Below are positions 8,017-16,630 of a stretch of DNA of 64,000 nt, piece after piece. A program made the position numbers and the translations under genes. This DNA comes from Alcanivorax sp. (GTDB lineage Bacteria; Pseudomonadota; Gammaproteobacteria; Pseudomonadales; Alcanivoracaceae). Positions within the stretch are counted from its first letter, which is position 1. Each line of letters starts with the position of its first letter. The DNA is taken from positions 3,103,933-3,167,932 of the forward strand of contig NZ_CP080267.1 in assembly GCF_019431375.1 (NCBI RefSeq), written 5' to 3'. The notes under the pieces are model-generated. The model was not told the DNA's origin, searched no databases, and saw only the letters and a program-made list of their open reading frames with translations.

Positions 8017-8630
8017 TGGGCTGTTGCGATACCGATATCCAGGCCAGTCCGGCGCCGGAATACCGCCGGGTGTTATGGGTGGTGCTGCTAATCAATGCGG
8101 TGATGTTTGTGGTGGAAGCGACCTCCGGGGTACTGGCGGACTCCCGTGCCCTGCAGGCGGATGCGCTGGATTTTCTGGGTGATACGGCCACCTATGGACT
8201 GACTCTGTGGGCGCTGGGGCAGTCCCTGGCCTGGCGGCTGCGCGCTGCCCGGATCAAGGGGATTTCCCTGCTGATCATGGGGGTAGTGGTGCTGGGCAAC
8301 AGTGTCTGGGCTTTGCTGCAGGGGAATGCGCCCCAGGGCCAGATGATGATGGGCGTGGCCGGGCTGGCACTGACCGCCAACGTGGTCAGTGCCCTGCTGT
8401 TGATGCGTTACCGCCAGGGGGATGCCAATATTCGCTCAGTCTGGCTGTGTTCGCGTAACGATGCCATTGCCAATCTGGCGGTACTGCTCTCCGGGGCGCT
8501 GGTGGTCTGGCAGGGCAGTCGCTGGCCGGACCTGCTGGTGGCGCTGGCCATTGCCGGCCTGTTTACCCACAGCGCCCTGTCCATTTTGCGTCAGGCCAAC
8601 AATGAGCGGGAACCGGATAACTGCTGCTAG
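8016..8630 (+). CDS. Short cation diffusion facilitator (metal efflux transporter)
   Basis: A 204-residue membrane protein with about six predicted helices, matching the transmembrane part of the CDF family. It has the acidic metal-site pattern in helix 2 (DALDFLGD) and a matching NDAIAN in helix 5. The cytoplasmic C-terminal domain of classic CDF proteins is missing, as in the short relatives that accompany MerR and DUF3703 genes. Cys residues lie at both ends (GCCD and NCC). It probably exports a divalent cation from the cytoplasm under control of the MerR gene. Confidence 0.83.
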   Translation: MGCCDTDIQASPAPEYRRVLWVVLLINAVMFVVEATSGVLADSRALQADALDFLGDTATYGLTLWALGQSLAWRLRAARIKGISLLIMGVVVLGNSVWALLQGNAPQGQMMMGVAGLALTANVVSALLLMRYRQGDANIRSVWLCSRNDAIANLAVLLSGALVVWQGSRWPDLLVALAIAGLFTHSALSILRQANNEREPDNCC

Positions 8631-8632
8631 CC

Positions 8633-9079
8633 ATGATTCAGCTGACATTTGCCAGTGCCTTGCCAGTGGACCGCAGCAGCCTGTGGCAGGCGATCACCGC
8701 CATGGAAGGTATCAACGATGAAATGCGTCCCTGGCTGAGTATGGGCTCACCGTCGGGGGTTCGGGCGCTGCAAGATGTGCCCCTGACACCCGGCCAGCCC
8801 CTCTTCCGCAGCCCGTTGAAGCTGTTTGGTCTGTTGCCGGTGGGCCACTCCGAGTTGACCCTGTTGTCGCTGACACCGCAGGAAGGCTTCGTGGAAGCGT
8901 CCCCCATGACCGGTATGCAAAGCTGGCGCCACGAAAGGCGCTTGGCGGACAGCGACGCTGGCTGTACGCTGCATGACATTCTGGAATTTGAACCGCGGGT
9001 GTTCCCGCGTACCACGGCGGCGCTGGTGGCACTGTTCTTTCGCCACCGTCACCGCCGCCTGCGTCGTCGTTATCGCTGA
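8633..9079 (+). CDS. SRPBCC-like (START-fold) protein
   Basis: A 148-residue soluble protein starting two bases after the transporter stop. The ordering LPVDRSSLWQAI ... F..PL ... FEPR ... ALFFRHRHRRLRRRY resembles SRPBCC/START-like ligand-binding proteins, which end in a long helix with an FxHRHRRL pattern. The ligand is unknown. It may be co-transcribed with the metal genes, but nothing ties it to them functionally. Confidence 0.55.
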   Translation: MIQLTFASALPVDRSSLWQAITAMEGINDEMRPWLSMGSPSGVRALQDVPLTPGQPLFRSPLKLFGLLPVGHSELTLLSLTPQEGFVEASPMTGMQSWRHERRLADSDAGCTLHDILEFEPRVFPRTTAALVALFFRHRHRRLRRRYR

Positions 9080-9085
9080 GTCTCT

Positions 9086-9310
9086 ATGGATTTCAAACAG
9101 GAAGACCTGAAAGCCCTGATCGAACGCACCATGCCGTTCGGTAAATACCAGGGCCGGGTGCTGATCGATCTGCCCGAACCCTACCTGCTCTGGTTTGCCG
9201 ACAAGGGCTTTCCCAACGGCGAGCTGGGTCGGCTGATGGCGCTGGCGCTGATGCTGAAGATGGACGGCACCGAGAAGCTGTTGGAGCCGTTACGACAAAG
9301 CCATGGATAG
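9086..9310 (+). CDS. DUF3820 family protein
   Basis: A 74-residue protein of the DUF3820 family, recognised by MPFGKYQGRVLIDLPEPYLLWFA followed closely by KGFPNGELGRLMAL. The family is widespread in gammaproteobacteria and some members are annotated as quorum-related, but no mechanism is established. It is six bases downstream of the SRPBCC-like gene and probably in the same transcript. Confidence 0.8.
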   Translation: MDFKQEDLKALIERTMPFGKYQGRVLIDLPEPYLLWFADKGFPNGELGRLMALALMLKMDGTEKLLEPLRQSHG

Positions 9311-9362
9311 CGAGGCCCTTCATCATTAGTCTTGATACTTCAGAGAGACGCAAGGACCCATC

Positions 9363-10043
9363 ATGAGCCAGCTGCAACCGCTTACCGATGCCATCTGGCA
9401 CGTCGCCATTCCCCACGCCTTCATGGGCCTGCATGTGGGCACTCGCATGACCGTCGTGAAGCTGTCCAGTGGCGGTCTGCTGCTGCACTCGCCGGTGCCG
9501 GTGGACGAGGACCTGGCGGCGGAGCTGGCAGCACTGGGTGAGGTAAAACACATCGTCTGCCCCAACCTGTTTCACCATGTGTTTGCCGCCGAGGTAAAAA
9601 AACGCTACCCGGAGGCGCTCCTGCATGGCCCGGCCAAGCTGTCGGCCAAGCGAAAAGACCTGGCACTGGATGCCACCCTGTCGGAAACCCCGCACCCGGA
9701 TTGGGGTGATGACTTCGAGCTGGTCTTTATCGAAGGCTCCATGCTCCAGGAGACCGTGTTCTATCACTGCGCCAGCCGCACTCTTATCGCCGCCGACCTG
9801 ATCGAAAACTTTCGCCAGTGCGACCATGGCTTTACCCGCTGGTATCTGAAACTGGGCGGCCTGTGGCAAAAGCCCGGTTGGCACCCGATCCTGCGGCTGG
9901 TCTACCTGAATCGTCGCAAGGCCCGCGCCAGCATCACTCGCATCCTGGAATGGCCCTTCGAAAAACTCAGCCTGGCCCACGGCGAAGTGATCACGGAAAA
10001 CGCCCGCAACCAGGCGCGCCACGGTCTGGAGTGGTTGTTCTAG
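9363..10043 (+). CDS. DUF4336 family protein
   Basis: A 226-residue protein of the DUF4336 family, thought to have a metallo-beta-lactamase-like fold. The N-terminal IWHVAIPHAFMGLHVGTRMTVVKL and the segment HIVCPNLFHHVFAAEV are typical, with a His pair where metal ligands are expected. The ATG has a spaced upstream AAGGA. There is no signal peptide, so it is likely cytoplasmic. The substrate is unknown. Confidence 0.72.
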   Translation: MSQLQPLTDAIWHVAIPHAFMGLHVGTRMTVVKLSSGGLLLHSPVPVDEDLAAELAALGEVKHIVCPNLFHHVFAAEVKKRYPEALLHGPAKLSAKRKDLALDATLSETPHPDWGDDFELVFIEGSMLQETVFYHCASRTLIAADLIENFRQCDHGFTRWYLKLGGLWQKPGWHPILRLVYLNRRKARASITRILEWPFEKLSLAHGEVITENARNQARHGLEWLF

Positions 10044-10060
10044 GCTGGGCAGGATGATGT

Positions 10061-10084
10061 TTGGCGGAGCCATTGCTCCGCCAA
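10061..10084. terminator. Perfect hairpin after DUF4336 gene
   Basis: TTGGCGGAGC-CATT-GCTCCGCCAA is a perfect 10-bp stem with a 4-base loop, 17 bp after the DUF4336 stop. There is no run of T, so termination is only possible. Confidence 0.4.
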
Positions 10085-10132
10085 GCTCTGCCCGCCACAA
10101 TCTCTGCCATCCTGTCCAGCCTGGGATTGTCT

Positions 10133-11044
10133 GTGCTGCCCCTCGTCTACCACCCGAATTACAGCTTCCCCTTTCCCGGTGAACACCGTTTCCCCATGGA
10201 AAAGTTCGGCCTCCTGCATGGACATTTGCGGGCGACCGGCATTGCCCGGGGCGACAATGAATACCGCCCCGGTCGGGCCAAGCCTGCCCTGCTGGGACAG
10301 GTTCATTGCCCGGACTATGTGTCGGCGATTGTGAACGGCGATCTGGATCAAAAAGCCCAGCGGCGCATGGGACTCCCCTGGAGTGCAGGATTGGTTAAGC
10401 GCACCTGCATTGCTCCCATGGGCACACTGATGACGGCGCAGCTGGCTCTCCAGCAGGGGCTGGCCTGTCATCTTGCTGGTGGCACCCATCATGCCCATTA
10501 CGATTTCGGTTCCGGCTTCTGCATCTTCAATGATCTGGCGTTCGCGGCGCAGCAGTTGCTGGCCAGCGGGGCGATAGAGCGCTTGCTGATTTTCGATTGC
10601 GATGTGCACCAGGGGGATGGCACCGCCGCTATGCTTGCGGACGAACCACGGGCCTTTACCTGTTCGATTCATTGCGAAAAAAACTTTCCGGTGCGCAAGC
10701 AACACAGCGATCTGGATGTGGGGCTGCCGCTGGGCATGACCGATCGGGATTATCTGGACACGGTGTTCGGGACCCTGGAAACCCTGCTCGATACGGTTTG
10801 TCCTCAACTGGTGCTTTATGATGCCGGCGTGGATATTTTTGAACAGGATCCTCTGGGCCGGCTGTGTATTTCCGAGCAGGGCATCGCCGACCGGGAGCGG
10901 GGCGTTATCGAGCGCTGCCACCGCCGGGGAATACCGGTGGCCACGGTGATCGGCGGCGGCTACGATGATGATCGTGAAGCGCTGGCGCGGCGGCACGCGA
11001 TCGTCGTCGAAGCCAGCCACGAACTGGCTACAAAGTCCTTGTAA
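10133..11044 (+). CDS. Histone-deacetylase-family (acetylpolyamine amidohydrolase-like) enzyme
   Basis: A zinc-dependent deacetylase of the arginase/deacetylase fold, about 303 residues. The diagnostic motifs are GGTHHAH with a following GFCIFNDLA (active-site His pair and loop), FDCDVHQGDGTA (zinc-binding Asp and His) and YDAGVDIFEQDPLG (second zinc Asp). Natural substrates of short bacterial members are mostly unknown; acetylated small amines or lysines are likely. The GTG at 10133 opens directly onto the family N-terminus (LVYHPNYSFPFP). TTG 10127 is an alternative, and TTG 10061 lies in a hairpin and is unlikely. Confidence 0.85.
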   Translation: MLPLVYHPNYSFPFPGEHRFPMEKFGLLHGHLRATGIARGDNEYRPGRAKPALLGQVHCPDYVSAIVNGDLDQKAQRRMGLPWSAGLVKRTCIAPMGTLMTAQLALQQGLACHLAGGTHHAHYDFGSGFCIFNDLAFAAQQLLASGAIERLLIFDCDVHQGDGTAAMLADEPRAFTCSIHCEKNFPVRKQHSDLDVGLPLGMTDRDYLDTVFGTLETLLDTVCPQLVLYDAGVDIFEQDPLGRLCISEQGIADRERGVIERCHRRGIPVATVIGGGYDDDREALARRHAIVVEASHELATKSL

Positions 11045-11203
11045 GCGCGTCGCTGGCGGCGCGATAAAACACGTAAAGCAAATGCGATTTCACCACAGAG
11101 AACACAGAAATCACTGAGGAAAAGAAGGGGTGGCCTCTGTGTGCTCTGTGGTGACAATGTTTTTCATCCCGGTCAGCAATCGCGCCGCCAGCGACGCTCT
11201 TAC
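11045..11203. repeat. Nested palindrome: GGAGCG-type arms around an ACCACAGAG palindrome
   Basis: The outer arms 11045-11065 and 11179-11203 are inverted copies of a CGTCGCTGGCGGCGCGAT sequence. In the loop lies a second palindrome (11090-11154) beginning TCACCACAGAGAACACAG and ending CTCTGTGGTGA. The inner unit recurs at 31669-31723. It fills the spacer between the deacetylase and the CbiX-like gene. Confidence 0.8.
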
Positions 11204-11224
11204 GCAAGCGTCCGGAGAGTATCA

Positions 11225-11605
11225 ATGTCCAAAGCCCTATTAATCATGGCCCATGGCAGTCGTAGTGATACTGCCAACGATGAATTCCGTGCCCTGGTGG
11301 AAACCGTGGCGGAGTCTGCCCATGGGGCGGGTGAGGAATACGTGGCGGTGCTGCCCTGTTTTCTGGAGCTGGCACAGCCTTCCCTGGTGGAAGCCATTCA
11401 GCAACTGGAGCATCAGCCGGTTAGCCGCGTACAGCTGTACCCGCTGTTCTTCAACAAGGGCAAGCACGTGGGCAAGGACATTCCTGCCCAGGTGGAAGAG
11501 GCCCGGCAGCGTTTTCCCGATCTCACCATCGAGCTGCTGGATTATTTCGGTAACGCCAAAGGATTATCGGCGTTGGTGCTCAGTCACATTGCTGAACAGG
11601 CGTAG
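11225..11605 (+). CDS. CbiX/SirB-family chelatase-like protein
   Basis: A 126-residue single-domain member of the CbiX/sirohydrochlorin chelatase family, recognised from the N-terminal LLIMAHGSR and the later LYPLFFNKGKHVGKDIP with its conserved His residues. Short members insert cobalt or iron into sirohydrochlorin or bind tetrapyrroles. The ATG at 11225 follows GGAGAG. It is only 11 bases upstream of the ECF42-type sigma gene, but no tetrapyrrole genes are nearby, so the metal and pathway are open. Confidence 0.75.
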   Translation: MSKALLIMAHGSRSDTANDEFRALVETVAESAHGAGEEYVAVLPCFLELAQPSLVEAIQQLEHQPVSRVQLYPLFFNKGKHVGKDIPAQVEEARQRFPDLTIELLDYFGNAKGLSALVLSHIAEQA

Positions 11606-11616
11606 GCTGCATTGTC

Positions 11617-12864
11617 ATGGATGACACGGCTTTTTCCCGAGAGGTTGATACGCTGTTTGCCCGGGAATCCCGCCGGGTGTTGGCTACACTGATCCGTTTA
11701 CTGGGCGATTTCGACCTGGCTGAGGATGCCCTTCAGGAAGCCTTTATGGCAGCCCTGCGTCAGTGGCCCGAGGAAGGCATTCCCGATAACGCCCGTGCCT
11801 GGCTGGTGTCTACCGGCCGTTTCAAGGCCATAGACCAGTTACGTCGTCGTGCCCGCTATGACCAGATTCTCCACGAACAGGCAGACCAGCTGGCCGCTCG
11901 GGCCGTAGTGGAGATGGAGGTGGACAATCTGGCCATCGAGGATGATCGGTTGCGTCTGATTTTTACCTGCTGCCACCCGGGGCTCGCCCGGGATGCCCAG
12001 GTGGCGCTGACTCTGCGGGAAGTGTGTGGCCTGACCACGGAAGAAATCGCCCGCGCCTTCCTGAAAAAACCGTCCACCGTGGCCCAGCGCATCGTTCGCG
12101 CCAAGGCCAAGATCCGCGATGCCAGAATCCCCTACGAAGTGCCGGAGGGTGACGAGCTTTTCGAGCGTTTGCAGTCCGTGCTGCAGGTGATTTATCTGGT
12201 CTTCAACGAAGGCTACCTGGCGTCGGCGGGGGAGCAGTTGCTGCGCCATGATCTCAGCGAAGAGGCCATTCGCCTGGCCGAACTGGTGCTGGCCCTGCTG
12301 CCCAACCCGGAACCGGAATGCCAGGGTTTGCTGGCATTGATGCTGTTGCATCACGCCCGCCGCGCCACGCGCACCACGGCGCAGGGTGAACTGGTATTGC
12401 TGGAGCATCAGGATCGCACCCTGTGGGACCGGGAAGAAATCGCCCGGGCCGATGAACTGGTACGCGATGCCCTGCTGTCCCAACGTTTTGGGCCCTACAC
12501 CCTGCAGGCGGCCATTGCCGCTGTTCATGCCCTCGCGCCCAGCAGTGAGGCCACCGATTGGGCCGAGATCGTGGGGTTATATGACCTGTTACTGACCATG
12601 ATGCCGAGCCCCATCGTGGCACTGAATCGGGCGGTGGCGGTGGCCATGCGTGATGGCCCGCAAGCGGGTTTGCAGGCGCTGGAACCGCTGATGGAGGACG
12701 CCACCCTGCGTGATTACCACCTGGCCCACGCTGCCCGGGCGGACATGCACCGCCGATTGGGCCAGCGTGAACCCGCCATAGCCGCCTATCAGGCTGCCCT
12801 GGAACGCACCTCGCAACCCGCCGAACAACGCTTTCTGCGCCAGCGGTTGGTTGAGTTGGGGTGA
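11617..12864 (+). CDS. ECF42-type RNA polymerase sigma factor with C-terminal TPR-like extension
   Basis: A 415-residue extracytoplasmic-function sigma factor. Region 2 (about residues 15-85: LATLIRLLGDFDLAEDALQEAF through FKAIDQLRRR) and region 4 (about 120-180: LTLREVCGLTTEEIARAFL and the following helix) are followed by about 230 residues of helical extension, the hallmark of the ECF42/SigJ-like group. ECF42 members are linked to DGPF/YCII genes, and one lies about 0.5 kb downstream. There is no anti-sigma gene beside it, as usual in this group, where the extension is thought to regulate activity. Confidence 0.9.
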   Translation: MDDTAFSREVDTLFARESRRVLATLIRLLGDFDLAEDALQEAFMAALRQWPEEGIPDNARAWLVSTGRFKAIDQLRRRARYDQILHEQADQLAARAVVEMEVDNLAIEDDRLRLIFTCCHPGLARDAQVALTLREVCGLTTEEIARAFLKKPSTVAQRIVRAKAKIRDARIPYEVPEGDELFERLQSVLQVIYLVFNEGYLASAGEQLLRHDLSEEAIRLAELVLALLPNPEPECQGLLALMLLHHARRATRTTAQGELVLLEHQDRTLWDREEIARADELVRDALLSQRFGPYTLQAAIAAVHALAPSSEATDWAEIVGLYDLLLTMMPSPIVALNRAVAVAMRDGPQAGLQALEPLMEDATLRDYHLAHAARADMHRRLGQREPAIAAYQAALERTSQPAEQRFLRQRLVELG

Positions 12865-12880
12865 AAAAAATCCACAGCCC

Positions 12881-12909
12881 TGTCGAAACCGTGCCATGCC
12901 TTTCGATTC
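12881..12909 (+). promoter_or_regulatory. Predicted ECF42 promoter
   Basis: TGTCGA (12881-12886), a 17-bp spacer and CGATTC (12904-12909) lie just before the SnoaL-like gene. From memory of work on the ECF42 group, its target promoters carry TGTCGA at -35 and a CGA/TC-type -10 upstream of DGPF genes, so this fits. It predicts that the upstream sigma factor drives the two downstream genes. Confidence 0.75.
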
Positions 12910-12942
12910 CTTGATAAGACAACCGTAATCAAGGAGAGAACC

Positions 12943-13389
12943 ATGAGCACTGAACGCACTATTGAAGATCTGACCCGCCGTTGGCTGAAGGCGGCGGCCA
13001 GCAATGATGTGGAGGCCGTGATGGCCCTTTACCACCCTGCTATCCGCTCCTTCGACGCCATTTTGGCGCTGCAGGTAGAAGGGGCTCCTGCCTATCGGGA
13101 GCACTGGAAAAAATGCATGGCATCCTGCCCTGCAGACCCTTTTTTCGAGATGTATGACTTCAAAGTGGAAACGGCCGATTCCCTGGCGGTCAGTCACAGC
13201 CTGACCCATTGCGGCGCAACGGTGGAAGGGGAGCAGCAGGGAGGCTGGATGCGTGTGACTCAGGTCTGGGAACGGGACGGTGATCAGTGGCAGATTTTGC
13301 ATGAGCATTTTTCCTGCCCTTTCAACCCGGAAGATATGTCCCTGATTATGGAATGGCAGCCGGACCACACGCCGGTACGCTTCCGTTAA
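12943..13389 (+). CDS. SnoaL-like / NTF2-fold protein
   Basis: A 148-residue protein of the SnoaL-like/DUF4440 group (cone-shaped NTF2 fold). It starts with a helical segment (TIEDLTRRWLKAAASNDVEAVMALYHP), and later strands include WMRVTQVWERDGDQWQILHEHFS. A good AAGGAGAG ribosome site precedes the ATG. It lies just behind the predicted ECF42 promoter and 23 bases before the YCII gene, so both form the likely ECF42 output. Its ligand or reaction is unknown. Confidence 0.78.
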   Translation: MSTERTIEDLTRRWLKAAASNDVEAVMALYHPAIRSFDAILALQVEGAPAYREHWKKCMASCPADPFFEMYDFKVETADSLAVSHSLTHCGATVEGEQQGGWMRVTQVWERDGDQWQILHEHFSCPFNPEDMSLIMEWQPDHTPVRFR

Positions 13390-13412
13390 CTGACTGCCAA
13401 GGAGAGAGCACG

Positions 13413-13808
13413 ATGAAATATCTATGTCTGGTGTATTACAACGAAGCGGCCATGCAGGAGCGTGGCGATGATCACTGGCAATCACTGAACCAGGAATGCC
13501 AGTCCTACAGCGGCGGCTTGAGCGAATCCGGCGTGATGCTGGATGGCTCCGCCCTGCAACCGGTGTCCACTGCCACAACAGTGCGGGTGCGGGATGGGCA
13601 GGTCAGTGTTACCGATGGCCCCTTTGCGGAAACCAAGGAACAGCTTGCCGGTTTCTATCTGATCGAAGCCAACGATCTGAACGATGCCATTCGTGTGGCC
13701 AGCCGTATTCCGCCGGCCCGTTATGGCAGCATCGAGGTGCGTCCGGTGCGTGATATTTACGGGGAGTCCTCCGATCAGGTCCCCTACGCGGAAGCATTGA
13801 AATCGTAG
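13413..13808 (+). CDS. YCII-related DGPF-domain protein
   Basis: A 131-residue YCII-type protein, named for the DGPF motif seen here as VTDGPFAETKEQLAGFYLIE. The start at 13413 (MKYLCLVYYNEAAM) is preceded by AAGGAGAG. DGPF proteins are the standard partners of ECF42 sigma factors and are presumed small enzymes of a stress response, with no established reaction. A weak hairpin of the TTGGAGC family follows the gene. Confidence 0.88.
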   Translation: MKYLCLVYYNEAAMQERGDDHWQSLNQECQSYSGGLSESGVMLDGSALQPVSTATTVRVRDGQVSVTDGPFAETKEQLAGFYLIEANDLNDAIRVASRIPPARYGSIEVRPVRDIYGESSDQVPYAEALKS

Positions 13809-13814
13809 CCCCTC

Positions 13815-13847
13815 GTTGGAGCTTTGCTTTGCGAGCAAAGCTCAAAC
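13815..13847. repeat. Single TTGGAGC-type hairpin
   Basis: GAGCTTTGCT and AGCAAAGCTC form a 10-bp stem, flanked by GTT and AAC. It lies between convergent genes (YCII and LpxR-like) and may serve as terminator. Same family as 6575-6655 and 31268-31295. Confidence 0.7.
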
Positions 13848-13874
13848 AGTGAATGAGGGTGTGCTGAACCGGGC

Positions 13875-15050
13875 CTAGAACGTTTTGGCAAACACCAGTC
13901 CGCCCCAGAGTACATTCCGGTCGCCCACGCCCTCCTTCAATTCAGAGGTGTGGCCGCGCAGGACATAGCTGAGCCGGTAACCGTCGTTGAAGGCCCAGGT
14001 GTACCCTAGCCAGGCTTCGGCCACACCATGGTTGACCTCGTCACTGTCGTAGCTCACTTCGCTGTCGCGGAACTGGCCTTGCAGGAAGGCGTTGTAGGCC
14101 CGGCCCACCAGGGCGATGCCACCCCACAGGTAATGCTCGTTGTCCTGGCTCATGGCGGTGGCATTGTTGCGCTCTCCGTAATGGGCCAGTTCGGGACTGG
14201 TCTGCCACCAGGGAGTGTGCAGACGGCCAGCCCGGAAGCTCAGGCTCCAGCGCGCTTCTGTCAGATAGCCCACGGATCCTTCCACAGTACTTTTCACTTC
14301 CAGGCGGTCGGTGGAGACCGGCAGAATCTTTTGACGCGCCACGGCATAGCGGAAGGTGGCTTCGCCGCCATCGCTGACCTGATGCTCCCAGCCTTCCGCC
14401 CGGTCGCTGCCAATCACCTTGTGGACGCCGTTCTGGATGTCGCCGGCCAGGTCCAGCCCCATGGCGCCCAGCGTCAGAGAACTATGCCAGGCTACCTGGC
14501 GGGCCGGGTCTACCTGTACCCGGCTGCTGGAGACATACAGCAGGCTGGCGTAGGGGCGGTCGTCATACAACGGGCCTGCGGCCTCCTTGTCTTCCGGGGT
14601 GAAGCCAAAGATGCCCGCTTCGAAGCTGTGCCCCCGGATATTACTGCCGGTGATACCTTCCACACCGGTCAGTCTGTCGATCCAGGTCAGTGGTGTATTC
14701 AGGGACAGGGCGAAATCCCGGGCCTTGCGGCCGGTGGCAGCCACACTGATTCCATAGGTGTAGTCCTGATCCCGGCTGCCGGGCACCAGCAGGTCGTTGT
14801 CCAGGGTCAGGGACCAGCTACCGGTGGTCCGCTCTTGGTCCGGATCGGTGCGTGGACGGCGTGGGCGCTGTTCCTCGAATGCCGGATCGCCGACACGGGC
14901 CAGTTGCACGGTATCGGCGGTGGCCCCGATGCTGATTCCGGGTGTCGCCACGCTGCCGAGCAGGGTAATCAGCAGCGCAGTGGTGCCCGGGATGCCGAAA
15001 TGGCGAAGCCGCGGCGTGGCAAATTCTGTCAGTCTCTCTGCGTCGTTCAT
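13875..15050 (-). CDS. LpxR-family outer-membrane protein (DUF2219, lipid A deacylase-like)
   Basis: A 391-residue predicted outer-membrane barrel of the LpxR/DUF2219 family, whose characterised members remove the 3'-acyloxyacyl chain of lipid A. After an N-terminal hydrophobic segment the mature part contains LDNDLLVPGSRDQDYTYGI and DDRPYASLLYVSSSR, the family's two best motifs, and the chain ends in Phe as barrels do. The start is uncertain: ATG 15050 is chosen for a reasonable leader, and an in-frame start at 15098 is possible. Enzymatic activity is inferred, not shown. Confidence 0.78.
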   Translation of the reverse strand: MNDAERLTEFATPRLRHFGIPGTTALLITLLGSVATPGISIGATADTVQLARVGDPAFEEQRPRRPRTDPDQERTTGSWSLTLDNDLLVPGSRDQDYTYGISVAATGRKARDFALSLNTPLTWIDRLTGVEGITGSNIRGHSFEAGIFGFTPEDKEAAGPLYDDRPYASLLYVSSSRVQVDPARQVAWHSSLTLGAMGLDLAGDIQNGVHKVIGSDRAEGWEHQVSDGGEATFRYAVARQKILPVSTDRLEVKSTVEGSVGYLTEARWSLSFRAGRLHTPWWQTSPELAHYGERNNATAMSQDNEHYLWGGIALVGRAYNAFLQGQFRDSEVSYDSDEVNHGVAEAWLGYTWAFNDGYRLSYVLRGHTSELKEGVGDRNVLWGGLVFAKTF

Positions 15051-15460
15051 GGCGTCATGTCCACCTGAGGGGGTGCAACGCACACCCTCCCTGTTCACGT
15101 TTGCTGCGCGTACAGTAGGCCCGGCACGCGCAATAGCGGTATTGCGTTGCTGGACGGTTATTGCCTGTTTCTACAGAGAGTTGTCGTTATGCCAGCGGTG
15201 ACGGTTCGGCGAATGTGACCGTCTGAATCATGGGGACAAGGATGGGCGGGAACGGTTTAATGAAACAGGGGAACTGGCTGGGCGATTTAATCGATTTTTT
15301 CGAACTTTGCCGTTTTCATGGCAAGCCCCTCTTGTTGCAGCGGTGACCAAATGCCTGCTTGCCGCGTTGTTTTCTGTCATTGAGCCCTTCCTTGTCTCAA
15401 GCGTAGCCTCAAGGACATTATCGGGTTTTCACCAGTCAACGACGTGTGAGGAGAGGCAAG
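15051..15460. other. 410-bp divergent spacer without a convincing gene
   Basis: This region separates the LpxR-like gene from the thiolase. It holds a short perfect hairpin CGCAATA-GCGG-TATTGCG (15129-15146) and another possible stem GACGGT...ACCGTC (15198-15222). An 85-codon open frame from 15307 has no ribosome site and overlaps the thiolase start, so I do not call it. Promoters of both genes must lie here, but I cannot assign boxes with confidence. Confidence 0.5.
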
Positions 15461-16627
15461 GTGGCAGAGGCATATATCGTAGCGGCGGTGCGTACCGCCG
15501 GTGGCAAGAAGAATGGTCGGCTGAGCAAGGTGCACCCGGCGGATATGGGCGGCCGGGTGATTGATGCGGTGGTCGAGCGTATCGGTGTGGCCCCGGAGAA
15601 GGTGGACGACGTGATTTTCGGTTGTGTCAGCCAGATCGGGCCGCAGACCTTTAATGTGGCTCGTACCTCCATCCTGAGTTCCTGTCTGCCGGAATCCGTA
15701 CCCGGCGTCACCATCGATCGTCAGTGCGGCTCCTCCCAACAGGCCATCCATTTCGCTGCCCAGGCGGTGATGAGTGGCACCCAGGATCTGGTTATCGCCG
15801 GTGGCGTGGAGTCCATGAGTCAGGTACCGATCGGGGCACCGGTTACCGCTGTGAAGGAAATGGGCAACCCGTTTACCGGAGAAATCAGCAAGCGCTATCC
15901 CGGTGAGACGTTCAGCCAGTTCCTGGGCGCCGAGCGCATGGCGGAGAAGTACGGGGTGAGCAAGGCCGAGCTGGATCAGTTCGCTTACGATTCCCACAAG
16001 CGGGGTGCCGCTGCCACCGAAGCCGGCCGCTTCAATGACGAGATCATCCCGGTGCCGATCACCCTGGAAGATGGCAGCAGCGATGAGCACATCGTGGATG
16101 AGGGTATCCGCTGGGAAGCGGAACTGGATGCCATCAAGGCCCTGCAGCCGTTGCAGGAAGGGGGCCATATCAGCGCCGCCAACGCCAGCCAGATTACCGA
16201 TGGCGCCTCCGCCGTAATGATCGCCAGCGAAAAGGCAGTGAAGGAATACGGTCTCACGCCGTTGGCTCGCATTCATGCCATGGCGGTGGTGGGCTCCGAT
16301 CCGACCATGGTGTTGGAAGGCCCGATTCCGGCCACCGAGAAAGTGCTCAAGCAGGCCGGTATGAGCATCAACGACATTGATCTGTACGAGGTCAACGAAG
16401 CGTTCGGCTCCGTGCCGCTGGCCTGGATGAAGGCGGTGGGCGCCGACTACGACAAGCTCAACGTGAACGGCGGCGCCCAGGCACTAGGGCATCCGCTGGG
16501 TGCCACCGGCACCAAGCTGATGGGAACGCTCGTTTACGAGCTGAAGCGTCGCGGCGGCAAGTATGGTCTGCTGGCCATCTGCGAAGGCCTGGGTACTGCC
16601 AACGCGACTATCATCGAAGTGTTGTAA
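15461..16627 (+). CDS. Acetyl-CoA acyltransferase (thiolase)
   Basis: A 388-residue thiolase that makes or cleaves 3-ketoacyl-CoA. The nucleophilic Cys89 lies in IDRQCGSSQQA, the catalytic His344 in ALGHPLGATG, and the second Cys374 in CEGLGTANATI, a variant seen in the subgroup near steroid and branched-acid thiolases rather than the common CIGGG form. The GTG at 15461 is used because GAGGAG precedes it at good distance. It stands alone between a large promoter spacer and a strong terminator, so it is a single-gene unit. Chain-length preference is unknown. Confidence 0.88.
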   Translation: MAEAYIVAAVRTAGGKKNGRLSKVHPADMGGRVIDAVVERIGVAPEKVDDVIFGCVSQIGPQTFNVARTSILSSCLPESVPGVTIDRQCGSSQQAIHFAAQAVMSGTQDLVIAGGVESMSQVPIGAPVTAVKEMGNPFTGEISKRYPGETFSQFLGAERMAEKYGVSKAELDQFAYDSHKRGAAATEAGRFNDEIIPVPITLEDGSSDEHIVDEGIRWEAELDAIKALQPLQEGGHISAANASQITDGASAVMIASEKAVKEYGLTPLARIHAMAVVGSDPTMVLEGPIPATEKVLKQAGMSINDIDLYEVNEAFGSVPLAWMKAVGADYDKLNVNGGAQALGHPLGATGTKLMGTLVYELKRRGGKYGLLAICEGLGTANATIIEVL

Positions 16628-16630
16628 GAG

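Noticed and set aside
10061..10132. TTG start at 10061 for the deacetylase
   Set aside because: The codon is the first base set of a perfect hairpin and the added residues do not match the family.
15307..15564. 85-codon open frame before the thiolase
   Set aside because: No ribosome site, overlaps the thiolase start, no recognisable composition.
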